From positions 19,921 to 83,920 of the forward strand of contig NJBI01000010.1 in assembly GCA_005222975.1 (NCBI GenBank): a stretch of 64,000 nt of DNA. Reading direction: 5' to 3'. The notes under the pieces were generated by a model. It searched no databases. It was not told the DNA's origin and saw only the letters and a list, made by a program, of their open reading frames with translations. Source of the DNA: Promethearchaeota archaeon Loki_b31. Its GTDB lineage: Archaea > Asgardarchaeota > Lokiarchaeia > Sigyniarchaeales > SOKP01. Numbering within the stretch: the first letter of the stretch is position 1; the number at the start of each line of letters is the position of its first letter. The translations under genes and the position numbers were made by a program. Positions 27,441-36,725 of this stretch are shown here, one piece after another.

Positions 27441-28961
27441 ATGAAAGTATGTATAATTGGATCTGGTATTGCAGGATTAACCTCTGCGGCATATTTAGTA
27501 AAGAATGGGCATAAAGTCACAATTTTTGAACAATTTAATCAAATTGGAGGTGTTACTGCTTCATTCGAAAAGGACGGATATAAATGGGATTTAGGACAAC
27601 TTCTACTCGAGGGGATAGGGGCAGGAGAACCAGTTGGTGATGTACTTAAAGAATTGGGAGTGTTGGATCAAATTGAAGTGATAAAGGACGATCGAACATA
27701 TATTTTCCCCGATTTTGAAATAAAAAAACCTGAGAAGTATGAAGGTCTTAAATGGAGGATGGATAAGTTAAGGGAACTTTTTCCAGAGGACGCTAAAGGA
27801 TTGTCTAAATACTGGAAATATTATCTGCGCTTTATGAAACTAATGACAATCGCGCGTAAAATGGAAAAAACAAAAGGAATAAGAAAATTTGGTTATAAAA
27901 TTTCTCTATTATTAACATTATTCCCTTTAATTACGAAAAAAAATTGGAGCGCTCAAAAATTAATGGATCATCTCTTTAAATCTAAAAGGCTTCAAAGCAT
28001 ATTTATCTCTATATTGGCAGATTTTTTCGTAAAACCAACTCAGTTTATTGGACTCGGGGTTTTCGCTTTGAATCCAGAACCTTTTTACGATAAACGAATG
28101 CCAAAAAAATTAACAAAAAAATCTGAACATTTACATCTTTTTAATGTTTTAGGAGGAATTGGTTCTTTAATAGATGCATTAAGCAATAGAATTCAACAAA
28201 AAGGAGGAAAAATCTTAACAAATAGTTTGGTTTCAATAATACTCGTTGAAAACAATAAGGTTACAGGTTTACAAACTGACAACGGTCAAACACACCCTGC
28301 TGACTTAATAATTGCAAGTGGAGGGGCGAAAGAAACATTTTTGAAGTTAATTGGAAAAAAAGATTTACCTATAGAATTTTTAGAGGAAGTCGAAAATATT
28401 TCATTAATGGATTCTGTATGTATGGTTCATCTAGGTGTAGATTATAACCCGTCTCCCTACTTATCAGAAGTGTGTACTTATTATTATGGTACATACGATA
28501 TTGAAGGAGGGGTAGAACATTGTCTAAAAGGTCTTTACCACGAAGGGGCAGATGGTTTTGTAGTACATGTCCCTTCATTTCATTCTCCATCGATGGCTCC
28601 TCCAGATCATAATGCGATAACAATTTATACAATTTGTCCAGATTCATTAAAAGAAGGAAATTGGGAGGAAAAAAAAGAAGGGTACTCCGAAAAGTTAATA
28701 GAATATGCCGAGAAAAGGATTCCTAACCTTCGAGACCACATCAAAACTAAAATAATTATGACTCCAGAAGATTTTCGGAAAAGAACTAATTTAAATCATC
28801 ACGCTTTTGGTGGAATAGCACCAATCATGGGCAAACAAGGTATTCCTCATAAAACCCCAATTGAGAATTTATGGTTTGTGGGTGCACAAAGCGAAAGTGG
28901 GGGCGGTGTTAGCACGATTATACTAAGTATATATAGGATGATAAAAAGATTTAAAATTTAA
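27441..28961 (+). CDS. Phytoene-dehydrogenase-like FAD oxidoreductase
   Basis: 506 residues from AUG 27441. The start is placed at the residue before VCIIGSGIAGLTSAAYLVKN, the FAD Rossmann motif; a UUG 33 bases earlier in frame would only add a tail. Family members desaturate or isomerise carotenoids, retinol or prenyl lipids, and C-terminal GAQSESGGGVSTII (about 480-493) is the typical FAD ribose contact. Carotenoid cluster genes are not visible, so the substrate is unknown. Flanked by two GPH transporters. Confidence 0.82.
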   Translation: MKVCIIGSGIAGLTSAAYLVKNGHKVTIFEQFNQIGGVTASFEKDGYKWDLGQLLLEGIGAGEPVGDVLKELGVLDQIEVIKDDRTYIFPDFEIKKPEKYEGLKWRMDKLRELFPEDAKGLSKYWKYYLRFMKLMTIARKMEKTKGIRKFGYKISLLLTLFPLITKKNWSAQKLMDHLFKSKRLQSIFISILADFFVKPTQFIGLGVFALNPEPFYDKRMPKKLTKKSEHLHLFNVLGGIGSLIDALSNRIQQKGGKILTNSLVSIILVENNKVTGLQTDNGQTHPADLIIASGGAKETFLKLIGKKDLPIEFLEEVENISLMDSVCMVHLGVDYNPSPYLSEVCTYYYGTYDIEGGVEHCLKGLYHEGADGFVVHVPSFHSPSMAPPDHNAITIYTICPDSLKEGNWEEKKEGYSEKLIEYAEKRIPNLRDHIKTKIIMTPEDFRKRTNLNHHAFGGIAPIMGKQGIPHKTPIENLWFVGAQSESGGGVSTIILSIYRMIKRFKI

Positions 28962-29084
28962 TTGATTAAATCTCTTAAATTTTAATATAATTAATGAAAA
29001 ATGTCTTACCTAAACATTTATTAAAGAAAAAATTGATTAAGATTAACTACAAATTTATTAAAATTGATTAATTGGTGATGATTT

Positions 29085-29438
29085 TTGAGTAAAAAAGAAT
29101 CTGGAACTCTTAAAAAAGCGTTTTTCTATAGTTTTGGTCAAATAAGTGATGTAACAGCCTACCAAGCATTTATTCTTTTAATTTTTACATTTTATTTTAC
29201 TGTAGTTCAAATAAATATATGGTTAATCACTCTAGGATATTTTATATGGACGGTTTGGAACATGTTTAACGACCCTTTAATAGGATATTTATCAGATAGA
29301 ACTCACACAAAATGGGGTCGCCGTATGCCTTATATTGTTGTATTTTTCGCACCTTTAGCTGTAGTAATGTATTTCCTGTTCACACCTCCGTTGCCTGTTG
29401 GTACAATAAATGAAGTTGGTAATTTCTACTATTTTTAA
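29085..29438 (+). CDS. GPH-type transporter, N-terminal part (spans 1-4)
   Basis: 117 residues from UUG 29085, with GGTGA 6 bases upstream. It aligns with the first quarter of the transporter at 25969, including SDRTHTKWGRRMPYI. It stops at UAA (29436-29438) where the paralogue continues from Y-F to M-I-I. The next frame begins at the adjoining AUG, so the split is a clean three-base insertion. It may be a genuine two-piece transporter produced by stop-start coupling, or a recent nonsense mutation. Confidence 0.75.
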   Translation: MSKKESGTLKKAFFYSFGQISDVTAYQAFILLIFTFYFTVVQINIWLITLGYFIWTVWNMFNDPLIGYLSDRTHTKWGRRMPYIVVFFAPLAVVMYFLFTPPLPVGTINEVGNFYYF

Positions 29439-30476
29439 ATGATTATTCTCGTCTTTGAACTATTTTACACTGCTTTCAGTTTAAATCTGACGTCACTTTT
29501 TCCAGAAGTTTTCATGACCGAGCAAGAACGAACGAAAGCAAATAATGTTCGTCAAATTTTCTCAATTATAGGCTTAATTTTTGCGTTTATATTGCCTGGA
29601 CTAATAATATCAGATTTTTCTGATCCCGGTGCTTTACCTGAATATCAATTGTTCGGAATTATAGCCGGAATAATTGTAATCGTGGGGGTATTAATTTTTC
29701 TGCTATTTGGTCCAAAAGAAAAACAAGAATTTCGAGAAGATTATAAGAATGCATTTGGATTCTTTAAAACTATAAAATTTTGCTTTAAGAGTAAGTCTTT
29801 TAGATGGTATATCGTTTCGGAAACATCAAATTGGTTTGTATTTGGTATGCTTCCTACTCTCGTTCCACTCTATGCAAAATTCGTTTTAAATGAATCAGTC
29901 GCATTCATGGCTTCACTGCTTTTAGGCTTAACATTTATTTCAGCTACGCTTTTTATTACATTCTTGTGGAGACCAGTTGTTCGTAAATTCGGTAATAGAA
30001 AAGCGTGGATGATCTCAATGACCATCTGGATATTATCACTGTTTCCTTTAATGTTTATAGGAGATCTTATATCAGGGATGATTATTTTCTTCTTAATAGG
30101 GATGGGTTTATCTGGTTCATTGTATATTATTGACCTAGTTGTCGCGGATATCGTAGACGAAGACGAAATTACTACAGGAATGCGTAGAGAAGCGGGATTT
30201 TATGGCGTAAATGCTTTCGTCCTTAGGTTTTCTAATATTTTAGTAATTTTAGCCATAAGCACAGTTTTTAGTACTGTTGGTTGGGCAACCTTTGATCCAT
30301 CAGTTGATCCATCGCAAGTTGCTTTCGGGTTAAGAGCTTTAATCTTTATATTTCCAGCAATAGCCCTATTAATTGCCATATTGGCAATATACAAATACCC
30401 CTTACACGGTGAAAAACTTAAGGAAGTCAAAGAAAAACTCGAGGAAATTCACGAACAAAAGAAAGCAAGAGTGTAA
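29439..30476 (+). CDS. GPH-type transporter, C-terminal part (spans 5-12)
   Basis: 345 residues from AUG 29439, which follows the UAA of the previous frame directly. It covers the remaining eight spans and the DEDEITTGMRREAGFYG loop, and has no premature stop. Identity to the intact paralogue is high throughout, so selection on the second piece appears intact. If translation restarts at the UAAAUG junction the two chains could assemble into one carrier. No ribosome site of its own is clear. Confidence 0.75.
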   Translation: MIILVFELFYTAFSLNLTSLFPEVFMTEQERTKANNVRQIFSIIGLIFAFILPGLIISDFSDPGALPEYQLFGIIAGIIVIVGVLIFLLFGPKEKQEFREDYKNAFGFFKTIKFCFKSKSFRWYIVSETSNWFVFGMLPTLVPLYAKFVLNESVAFMASLLLGLTFISATLFITFLWRPVVRKFGNRKAWMISMTIWILSLFPLMFIGDLISGMIIFFLIGMGLSGSLYIIDLVVADIVDEDEITTGMRREAGFYGVNAFVLRFSNILVILAISTVFSTVGWATFDPSVDPSQVAFGLRALIFIFPAIALLIAILAIYKYPLHGEKLKEVKEKLEEIHEQKKARV

Positions 30477-30636
30477 AATTAAAAAATTTTTCTTTTTTTT
30501 CTTATTCTTATTTCTATTTAATTGTTTATTATCAATAAAAAAAAATATTATTTCCTCCAACTATTAAATTAGCTCTTAATAATCAATAAATATTAAAAAT
30601 TAGATAAGGAAAATAAAAGAAATAATAATTCAGAAT

Positions 30637-31518
30637 TCAGAATTCGTAGCCACACTTCTTACATACATTCTTTTTAGCATACATGGGTATATGGCCAACA
30701 TATGACAAGACTTTTGTTTTATCCTCAATTTGCTTGATTTCTCGTCCTACTGATCCGCACATGGGACAAGTTATCCTTTCATCGTTAGCAAAACCACCCG
30801 TGCCCATTTCTGGAGGCTTTAACTCGCCTAATTCGGTTTCAACATCATCTAGATGTGCAGTTTGAGCTTCAATTAGTTTTTCTTTAGCACTTAAATTATT
30901 ACTTAACTCTTGAATACTGGTGTCTTTTTGCAGCAACGTATTGTTTAATTCCATTAATTGTTCGTTTAATTTCGTGTTTTCTTCTTGGGTACTCGTAAGT
31001 TTGCTATTCAATTCTTGAACTTCAGAAGTTAGATTATCAATTTTTTCTTGGCTTTCTGAAGTTGAGCTTTGCAACCCATTTATTTGAGCTTTAGATGCGT
31101 CTAACTCTGAAGATAAACTCGAGATCGTTGCTTCAAATTCTTGCTCTTTACTTTCTAATTTCTCTTCAAGTTCGCTTGCTTTACTATTTATGTTTTCAAG
31201 ATTAGAATTCAAATTATTTACAGTTTGTATTTTATCTTCGAGATTGCTGTTAACTTGTTCTAATATCGATTTAGTTTCATTTAACTCAGTTTTGGTGCTA
31301 TCATGCGTAGATTTAGTACTATTAAGATCAGTTGTAGTAGCCTCGAGTTTTCCCTCAGTAGCTTTAAGGTTACTCTGCGTTCCAGTCAAATCAATTTTAG
31401 TTTCGCTAAGTTGTTTTTCTAAATCGTTAACTTTCGCTCTTAAGTCTAATAAGAACCTTCCTTCTACGGCTTGCTTCTTATCAGGCTTTTCTTCTGCTTT
31501 GGCCCAGTCTATCGACAT
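30637..31518 (-). CDS. Long coiled-coil protein with C-terminal zinc ribbon
   Basis: 293 residues. Residues 25-235 are an uninterrupted, Thr/Ser-rich coiled coil (repeated ELN, LES, TKSTL-type heptads). The final 45 residues are a treble-clef or ribbon: CPMCGSVGREI near 254 and CKKCGYEF at the end, with a long insertion between pairs. No known domain enzyme. It could be a tether. Antisense frames inside it reflect the Ser/Thr-rich repeats. Confidence 0.7.
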   Translation of the reverse strand: MSIDWAKAEEKPDKKQAVEGRFLLDLRAKVNDLEKQLSETKIDLTGTQSNLKATEGKLEATTTDLNSTKSTHDSTKTELNETKSILEQVNSNLEDKIQTVNNLNSNLENINSKASELEEKLESKEQEFEATISSLSSELDASKAQINGLQSSTSESQEKIDNLTSEVQELNSKLTSTQEENTKLNEQLMELNNTLLQKDTSIQELSNNLSAKEKLIEAQTAHLDDVETELGELKPPEMGTGGFANDERITCPMCGSVGREIKQIEDKTKVLSYVGHIPMYAKKNVCKKCGYEF

Positions 31519-31714
31519 TATTTTTCACTTTATGTGTGAATTTTGATTTTTTTGGTTATTAATTTTTTATATTTATAATTACTATAATAGGTTTGTTTTA
31601 AAAATCTATTTTTATAAAAAAACAATATTTTAAAGTAAAAATTGTGTAAAATTTATTTATTTTACGGTTGTTATATTATAATAATAATAACTTTTCAGAT
31701 TAGAATTGAGCAAA

Positions 31715-32584
31715 ATGGAGAGAGATAATAATTCCAAATTTGAAATGGATTATATATCTACATCTGGAGTTTACAAAACCCCTTTTTCTTTGATTATAAT
31801 AGTACAATTGTTTATAGGGGGTATAGTTTTATTTCTTGTGAACTTATGGTTTATTAATAGTTTACATTATCTTTTAACTGGAAGCGAATTTTATTCTTTT
31901 GGGTTAAAGGCTGAGTGGTATTATTGGTTATTGCTTCCTCTAAATATATATGGAAATATTTTACTATTCACATTTACAATCATATTATTTTCTGCCGGAA
32001 TTTTTAAGCTACTGAACAAACTCTCTCCACCCCGAGAGGGAATTTTTGAGAGAGGAAGTAAGGACTGGAAGTACATGCATAGAAGGTTCTGGGTGGCATA
32101 TTTCCCGATTTGGTTGGCAAGAGCTTTACCATTGCCTTGGGTTGATATTGTTGTTTATCGATTTTTCGGTACTCGGGTTGGAAAAAGCGTAGTTTTATAT
32201 GAAGGGTATGTAGATCCTTTATTTATAGAGATTGGTGATTTTACGATGACTTCATTAAACATTTGTATTTTTTCACATTTAATTTATCAAGATAAAATCT
32301 TAATTAAAAAAGTAAAAATTGGAAAGGCATGCGTTGTAGGACCTCACACAATAGTTTCGCCAGGTACAATCATGCAAGATTTCGCCATATTGGGCGTAAA
32401 TAGTTATACATCGATTGAACAGGAATTAGAAGGTAATTTAATTCACATAGGTACTCCAGTGAGTTTAACATTGCCTATTCAATCAGTCGAAGATTCTCAA
32501 AAAAAAGCGAAAAAAGTTAAACTAGGGTCTTCAAATGCCGAAGTGAATCAAAATGAAAACGATCTAAATTTAAAAGAGGAGTGA
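31715..32584 (+). CDS. Membrane-anchored left-handed beta-helix (hexapeptide) protein 1
   Basis: 289 residues from AUG 31715 (a UUG at 31706 would add three). Two transmembrane helices (about 20-45 and 67-95 of the longer form) precede a hexapeptide-repeat domain that resembles LbH transferases and the C-terminal beta-helix of some peptide synthetases (KIGKACVVGPHTIVSPGTIM). Catalytic residues are not clear. First gene of a tight four-gene operon; the next gene is 3 bases away and is its homologue. Acyl or sugar transfer at the membrane is a guess. Confidence 0.7.
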   Translation: MERDNNSKFEMDYISTSGVYKTPFSLIIIVQLFIGGIVLFLVNLWFINSLHYLLTGSEFYSFGLKAEWYYWLLLPLNIYGNILLFTFTIILFSAGIFKLLNKLSPPREGIFERGSKDWKYMHRRFWVAYFPIWLARALPLPWVDIVVYRFFGTRVGKSVVLYEGYVDPLFIEIGDFTMTSLNICIFSHLIYQDKILIKKVKIGKACVVGPHTIVSPGTIMQDFAILGVNSYTSIEQELEGNLIHIGTPVSLTLPIQSVEDSQKKAKKVKLGSSNAEVNQNENDLNLKEE

Positions 32585-32587
32585 AAA

Positions 32588-33325
32588 TTGTTTCAACCTG
32601 TTAGCTTAAAGGGAGATTCACCATCACCTATAGACGAGAGAATTAGAAGTAAATACCTAATTTTATATATTGGAATAATTATTCTTAGCCTTGTTCCCTT
32701 CTCTATTTTTGAATATTCGTATGTTATTTATTTTTGGAACAAGATGGGTTATTGGTTATTCTTTATATTATTGCCGCTTAATGTTTTAGCCGCGATCTAC
32801 ATAATTCAATTTAGTGCGACTTTAATATCAGTTTTAATTTTGAAAATAGTTAACCTCCTACATGTTCCAAAAGAAGGTAACTTCAAACGATCTTTAGAAG
32901 ATCGGGATTATCTCTTTTGGAATATACGAAATTTTGTTAAAAAATGTCCGTTATATGTTGCAGCTTCAAATCCGTTTCCATGGTTTAAAAATCGGTTCAC
33001 TTTAAGGTTTTTTGGTGTAAAAATCGGGAAAAAAACAATTTGTGATAATAGTTGGATTTCTTCGGAATTCGTATCAATTGGAGCGAATGTTATAATAGGA
33101 ATGAATTCTACGATCTTGAGTTTTGGTATTGAACAAGATAATTTCATTTTAAGAAAAATAAGAGTGGAAAGCGATGCTCTTATCGGAGCCAAATGCGTTC
33201 TTCTGCCTGGTACGGTTATGGAACAAAACTCGAAACTTTCAGCTCATTCGTATACAAGTTACGACCAGATTCTAAAAGATAATTCAATTTATTTAGGTCA
33301 TCCAGCAAAATTAAAAACTACTTAA
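32588..33325 (+). CDS. Membrane-anchored left-handed beta-helix protein 2
   Basis: 245 residues from UUG 32588, using GGAG in the end of the previous gene. Same layout as the gene before: two membrane helices (about 22-45, 52-80), a linker with N-P-F-P-W, then hexapeptide repeats (GVKIGKKTICDNSWISSEFV and LIGAKCVLLPGTVM). The two proteins probably form a mixed assembly. Followed 4 bases later by the metallophosphoesterase. Confidence 0.7.
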   Translation: MFQPVSLKGDSPSPIDERIRSKYLILYIGIIILSLVPFSIFEYSYVIYFWNKMGYWLFFILLPLNVLAAIYIIQFSATLISVLILKIVNLLHVPKEGNFKRSLEDRDYLFWNIRNFVKKCPLYVAASNPFPWFKNRFTLRFFGVKIGKKTICDNSWISSEFVSIGANVIIGMNSTILSFGIEQDNFILRKIRVESDALIGAKCVLLPGTVMEQNSKLSAHSYTSYDQILKDNSIYLGHPAKLKTT

Positions 33326-33329
33326 AAAT

Positions 33330-34928
33330 ATGATCTCCGAAAAAAGCTTTAGAATTAATCCAAAGGAGAAGTTAGAGTCGAAAAAAAGACTTGTGATCAT
33401 ATCTGATACTCATATTACTCGATCGGGTGGCGCATTTAACCTTCACGCCTTTAATGTTGGAATGGAAAAAATAAATAAAATTAAAGACGCGTCTATTTAC
33501 TTGCATTTAGGAGATATTACTCACATGGGAACATTATTGGAATACGAGTATGCGTTAGAGCAATTTGAAAAGTTCCAACCTTTATCCAAAAGTCCAAAAA
33601 TGATATTTTTAATAGGAAACCACGACGCAATGAATGTAGGGTATTTGTTATTTGAAGAACTGGTCGGAACCAGACATTATACCTATGAAGATGACGATCT
33701 TTATATATATGGGATAGATAGTACAAAACCCGATTTACCTGGTGGAATAATTCATCATAGTATAATCGAATCAGTTAGAAAAAAGTTAGAAAAACCTGAA
33801 AGAGAAAATAAATTTAAGGTTGTATGTTTTCATCATCAATTAATACCGATTCCTAACACAGGAAAAGAACGATCAGCGATAGATGATTCAGGAGATATGC
33901 TTAAGATGCTTTTAGAGGCAAAAGCAGATTTAGTTTTAAATGGGCATCGACATTTTTCTAATTTATATACTGTGAGTAGCAGTGAGAAAGATTTATTTGT
34001 TTTTAATGCAGGAACTTTTTGCTGTAACAAAACGAGGTATCGTGAATTATTTACTTATTCAATCATAGATATTGATGGCAACAATCTTAATTTTAAAGTG
34101 ATTCCCGTATTAGATTCAAATTCTCAACGAGAAATTCTACGCGAAGTTAACTATTATATTCCATTACAGATAGATAAAAAACAAAAACCTATTGCTAGAT
34201 TTATTCAAATATCAAATTCGTTAGTTTCAGAACGATTTGAGAGTAATTTCAATAATTTTGATAAAGCAATTGAAAAAATTAATAAAATTGGCGAAGTTGA
34301 TTTAGTTGTTCATGCGGGTAATCTTACTAAGAATAGCTTTAAAGAAGAGTTTCAAATAGCTAAGGATAAACTAAATCAATTAAAGCATCCTTATTTGGCC
34401 GTTCCGGGATATACTGATTCAAAACCTCTTGCTTGGGAATACTGGAAACATTACTTTGGAGAATTTGATCCGCTGTATGAAAATGACAATATATATTTTC
34501 AGGGTATGAACTCTACGACTTTAGATTCGAAAGAAGGATTTATTGGTCGAAAAAAATTGAATAAGTTCATCGAAAAAGTGTTGTCGCTTAGTCATCAGAA
34601 AATTTTTGGAGTTTGTTGTTTTCACAACTTAATACCTACTCCTTTAAGCGTGTGGAGGACGGAATTAATTGATTCTGGAGATGTTCTTTCTCAATTTGCC
34701 AGATCACAAATTGATTTGGTTTTAAATTCTTCGCCGAGCATTTCATTTAACATTAAAATTGAGAATACAGTCTTTTCAAATGGTGGAAACCTTGAAGGTA
34801 AATATTTTGAGGAAGTTTTTATTGAAATTGAAATTTATAAGAAAGGACTAGTTGTATTGAAAGAACATAACTTACAAACGGGAGAGATAAAGGTTATTGG
34901 AAACTATTACCTATCTATTTTAATTTAA
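33330..34928 (+). CDS. Double calcineurin-like metallophosphoesterase, second domain degenerate
   Basis: 532 residues in two homologous halves. Residues about 20-270 carry all metal motifs: ISDTHI (D-x-H), LHLGDI (G-D), GNHDA (G-N-H-D), FHHQ (H) and NGHRHF (G-H-x-H). The second half (about 280-525) aligns but has ISNSL, HAGNL, GYTDS, FHNL and NSSPS in those places, so it lacks the metal ligands. The second half may be regulatory or for oligomerisation. Part of the tight operon with the beta-helix pair and the ThiI-like gene. Confidence 0.85.
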   Translation: MISEKSFRINPKEKLESKKRLVIISDTHITRSGGAFNLHAFNVGMEKINKIKDASIYLHLGDITHMGTLLEYEYALEQFEKFQPLSKSPKMIFLIGNHDAMNVGYLLFEELVGTRHYTYEDDDLYIYGIDSTKPDLPGGIIHHSIIESVRKKLEKPERENKFKVVCFHHQLIPIPNTGKERSAIDDSGDMLKMLLEAKADLVLNGHRHFSNLYTVSSSEKDLFVFNAGTFCCNKTRYRELFTYSIIDIDGNNLNFKVIPVLDSNSQREILREVNYYIPLQIDKKQKPIARFIQISNSLVSERFESNFNNFDKAIEKINKIGEVDLVVHAGNLTKNSFKEEFQIAKDKLNQLKHPYLAVPGYTDSKPLAWEYWKHYFGEFDPLYENDNIYFQGMNSTTLDSKEGFIGRKKLNKFIEKVLSLSHQKIFGVCCFHNLIPTPLSVWRTELIDSGDVLSQFARSQIDLVLNSSPSISFNIKIENTVFSNGGNLEGKYFEEVFIEIEIYKKGLVVLKEHNLQTGEIKVIGNYYLSILI

Positions 34929-34946
34929 AAGAGAATTAGGAATATC

Positions 34947-36167
34947 ATGGAAAAAAACCTTATTCTAGAGCAGTACAACTTAATACTAATAAGATACGCT
35001 GAGGTTTGGCTGAAATCGCAAAAAGTAAAAATCCGTATGCTCAAATTCTTAATGAATAATATAAAAAATATGCTCAAGAGAAAAGGAATTCACTTTAATA
35101 AGTATCAATTAAGCAAGGATTCCTCCAGAGTATTATTCTTTTTTAACAATAAAGATATTCCTAATGCTATCGAGGTATTAAAAAACGCTTTTGGAGTGCA
35201 TTCACTCAGTCCGGCAATTAGAACTTCGAATAGTCTTAAAAACATTACTGAAAGAACGATAGAATTAGCTAAAGAAATTTTGGAAAAGGGCGATTCTTTT
35301 GCGCTCAGAGTTAGAAGATCTGGAAAACATGACTATACCTCAATGGAAGTGGCTAAAATCGTGGGTAAAGCCGTCATTGACAATCTCTCGAATCATAACT
35401 TAAAAGTAAATCTAACTCACCCAAAGAAACAAATTTTTGTTGAAATAAGGCAAGACTTTTCATACATATTTTCTCAAGTAATTAAGAGCAAATGGGGGGG
35501 CTTGCCAATTGAACCTGTAAAAAAGATATTAGTAATGGATGTCGGCAGGTTAAACGATTTAATAGCTGGTTTTTTATTAATGAGAAGAGGCTCTGAAATT
35601 TATCCTGTATTGTTTGATATTACAGAAGATAAAGCACTGAACGATATCTGGATATCGAATTGGAAAGAAGTAACGGATTACATACCTTTTAACCAGTTCA
35701 GATTAATAAAAGTTAATTTATATAACATTTTAAAAAAACTCAGCTCAGAATTAAGCGATATTCAGTACTTTTGCGGTATATGTAGATTAATTAGATTTGA
35801 TTTATTATCAAGAATTCTTACGGTTTCCAATTTTTCTTTTTACGAAAAAATTAGGGCAATAACAGACGGAACTAGTTTGAGCTGCTCGAGCATTTGTTCA
35901 GATTCAGTAGATTTAGATTCCATAGTACTTAATCACCTTATTTCTAAATTTCCTATTTTTACGCCGTTAATAGGTTTTGGAAAAGATAGTATTCAAAATC
36001 TAGCTTTTAAAATATCAAAAAAGTTTAAACCTATTGAGTATTGCCCATATAAACCAAAAGATCAAGAATTTGACGCTGAGAAATTAAAGAAAATATACGG
36101 TAATTTAAATCTTGATAAAATTCTTGAAGAAAGCGTTGAAAAAATTGTAGAAATAAAAATTTTTTAA
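34947..36167 (+). CDS. ThiI-like protein with THUMP domain but no PP-loop motif
   Basis: 406 residues. N-terminal ferredoxin-like plus THUMP region (LIRYAEVWLKSQKVKIR; FALRVRRSGKHDYTSMEVAK) is clearly ThiI. The PP-loop SGGxDS of ThiI is replaced by ILVMDVGRLNDLIAGFLLMR, so ATP-dependent activation of tRNA U8 is unlikely. Other landmarks persist: YFCGICR (active-cysteine region), TDGTSLSCSS (ThiI: TGESLGQVAS) and PLIGFGKDSIQ. It may bind tRNA as a non-enzymatic partner. It starts 18 bases after the phosphoesterase, and the MoaD-like carrier follows. Confidence 0.78.
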   Translation: MEKNLILEQYNLILIRYAEVWLKSQKVKIRMLKFLMNNIKNMLKRKGIHFNKYQLSKDSSRVLFFFNNKDIPNAIEVLKNAFGVHSLSPAIRTSNSLKNITERTIELAKEILEKGDSFALRVRRSGKHDYTSMEVAKIVGKAVIDNLSNHNLKVNLTHPKKQIFVEIRQDFSYIFSQVIKSKWGGLPIEPVKKILVMDVGRLNDLIAGFLLMRRGSEIYPVLFDITEDKALNDIWISNWKEVTDYIPFNQFRLIKVNLYNILKKLSSELSDIQYFCGICRLIRFDLLSRILTVSNFSFYEKIRAITDGTSLSCSSICSDSVDLDSIVLNHLISKFPIFTPLIGFGKDSIQNLAFKISKKFKPIEYCPYKPKDQEFDAEKLKKIYGNLNLDKILEESVEKIVEIKIF

Positions 36168-36320
36168 ATTACAAAAAACAAAAGCTCTTGAATTTTTGAA
36201 CCTATTATTTTTCATTATGATTAAGCTTAAAAATAAATTAAATTTATTAAAATTGAATCAAATTTAGGATTGGATTTTATCTAATCTTTTAACTTTTCAA
36301 TTATATGGGGTCAAAATATT

Positions 36321-36602
36321 ATGGTTAAAGTTGATCTAAATTTATTGAACATATTTGTATTGAAGGTTAAAAAAAATACTATTCAATACGAAGGAAACAC
36401 CGTCGGTGATATTATAACTCAATTTCTTAAAGAGCATAAAAACCTATTAGATGATAGCATCCTATCCAAAAATAAGAAGAAATTAAATCCACTAATGATC
36501 ATTTTACTCAACGGCAGAAACATCACTTACATGAAAAATTATAAAACGAAACTAAAAGAAGGAGACCAACTTTACATATCGTTCCCAATTTCGGGAGGGT
36601 AA
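36321..36602 (+). CDS. MoaD/ThiS/Urm1-like ubiquitin-fold sulfur carrier
   Basis: 93 residues with the beta-grasp layout and C-terminal diglycine (ISFPISGG). LMIILLNGRNITYM and KLKEGDQLYIS match the MoaD/ThiS pattern NG-R and L-x-D-G-D. Members act as a thiocarboxylate sulfur donor for molybdopterin or tRNA thiolation, or as protein modifiers (SAMP/Urm1). The neighbouring ThiI-like gene points to tRNA thiolation. No E1-like gene is adjacent. It is separated by 153 bases from the operon, with its own AT-rich leader. Confidence 0.85.
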   Translation: MVKVDLNLLNIFVLKVKKNTIQYEGNTVGDIITQFLKEHKNLLDDSILSKNKKKLNPLMIILLNGRNITYMKNYKTKLKEGDQLYISFPISGG

Positions 36603-36725
36603 TTCTTTTTTTTTTTAATCAAAATTTTTACAATAAAAAGTAAGTATTTATTAGTTTCTTCTGCTATAAATATTTTGTAGAGTTACTTCCGTAATTTTCA
36701 ATAAAATGCCCAATGAACGATTATT

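Noticed and set aside
29436..29438. Recoding of the transporter stop codon (Sec or Pyl)
   Set aside because: It is UAA, not UGA or UAG, and no cysteine or lysine is expected there; an AUG follows directly.
31190..31546. Long antisense frame opposite the coiled-coil zinc-ribbon gene
   Set aside because: It mirrors the Ser/Thr/Leu-rich repeats of the true gene and has hydrophobic low-complexity content.
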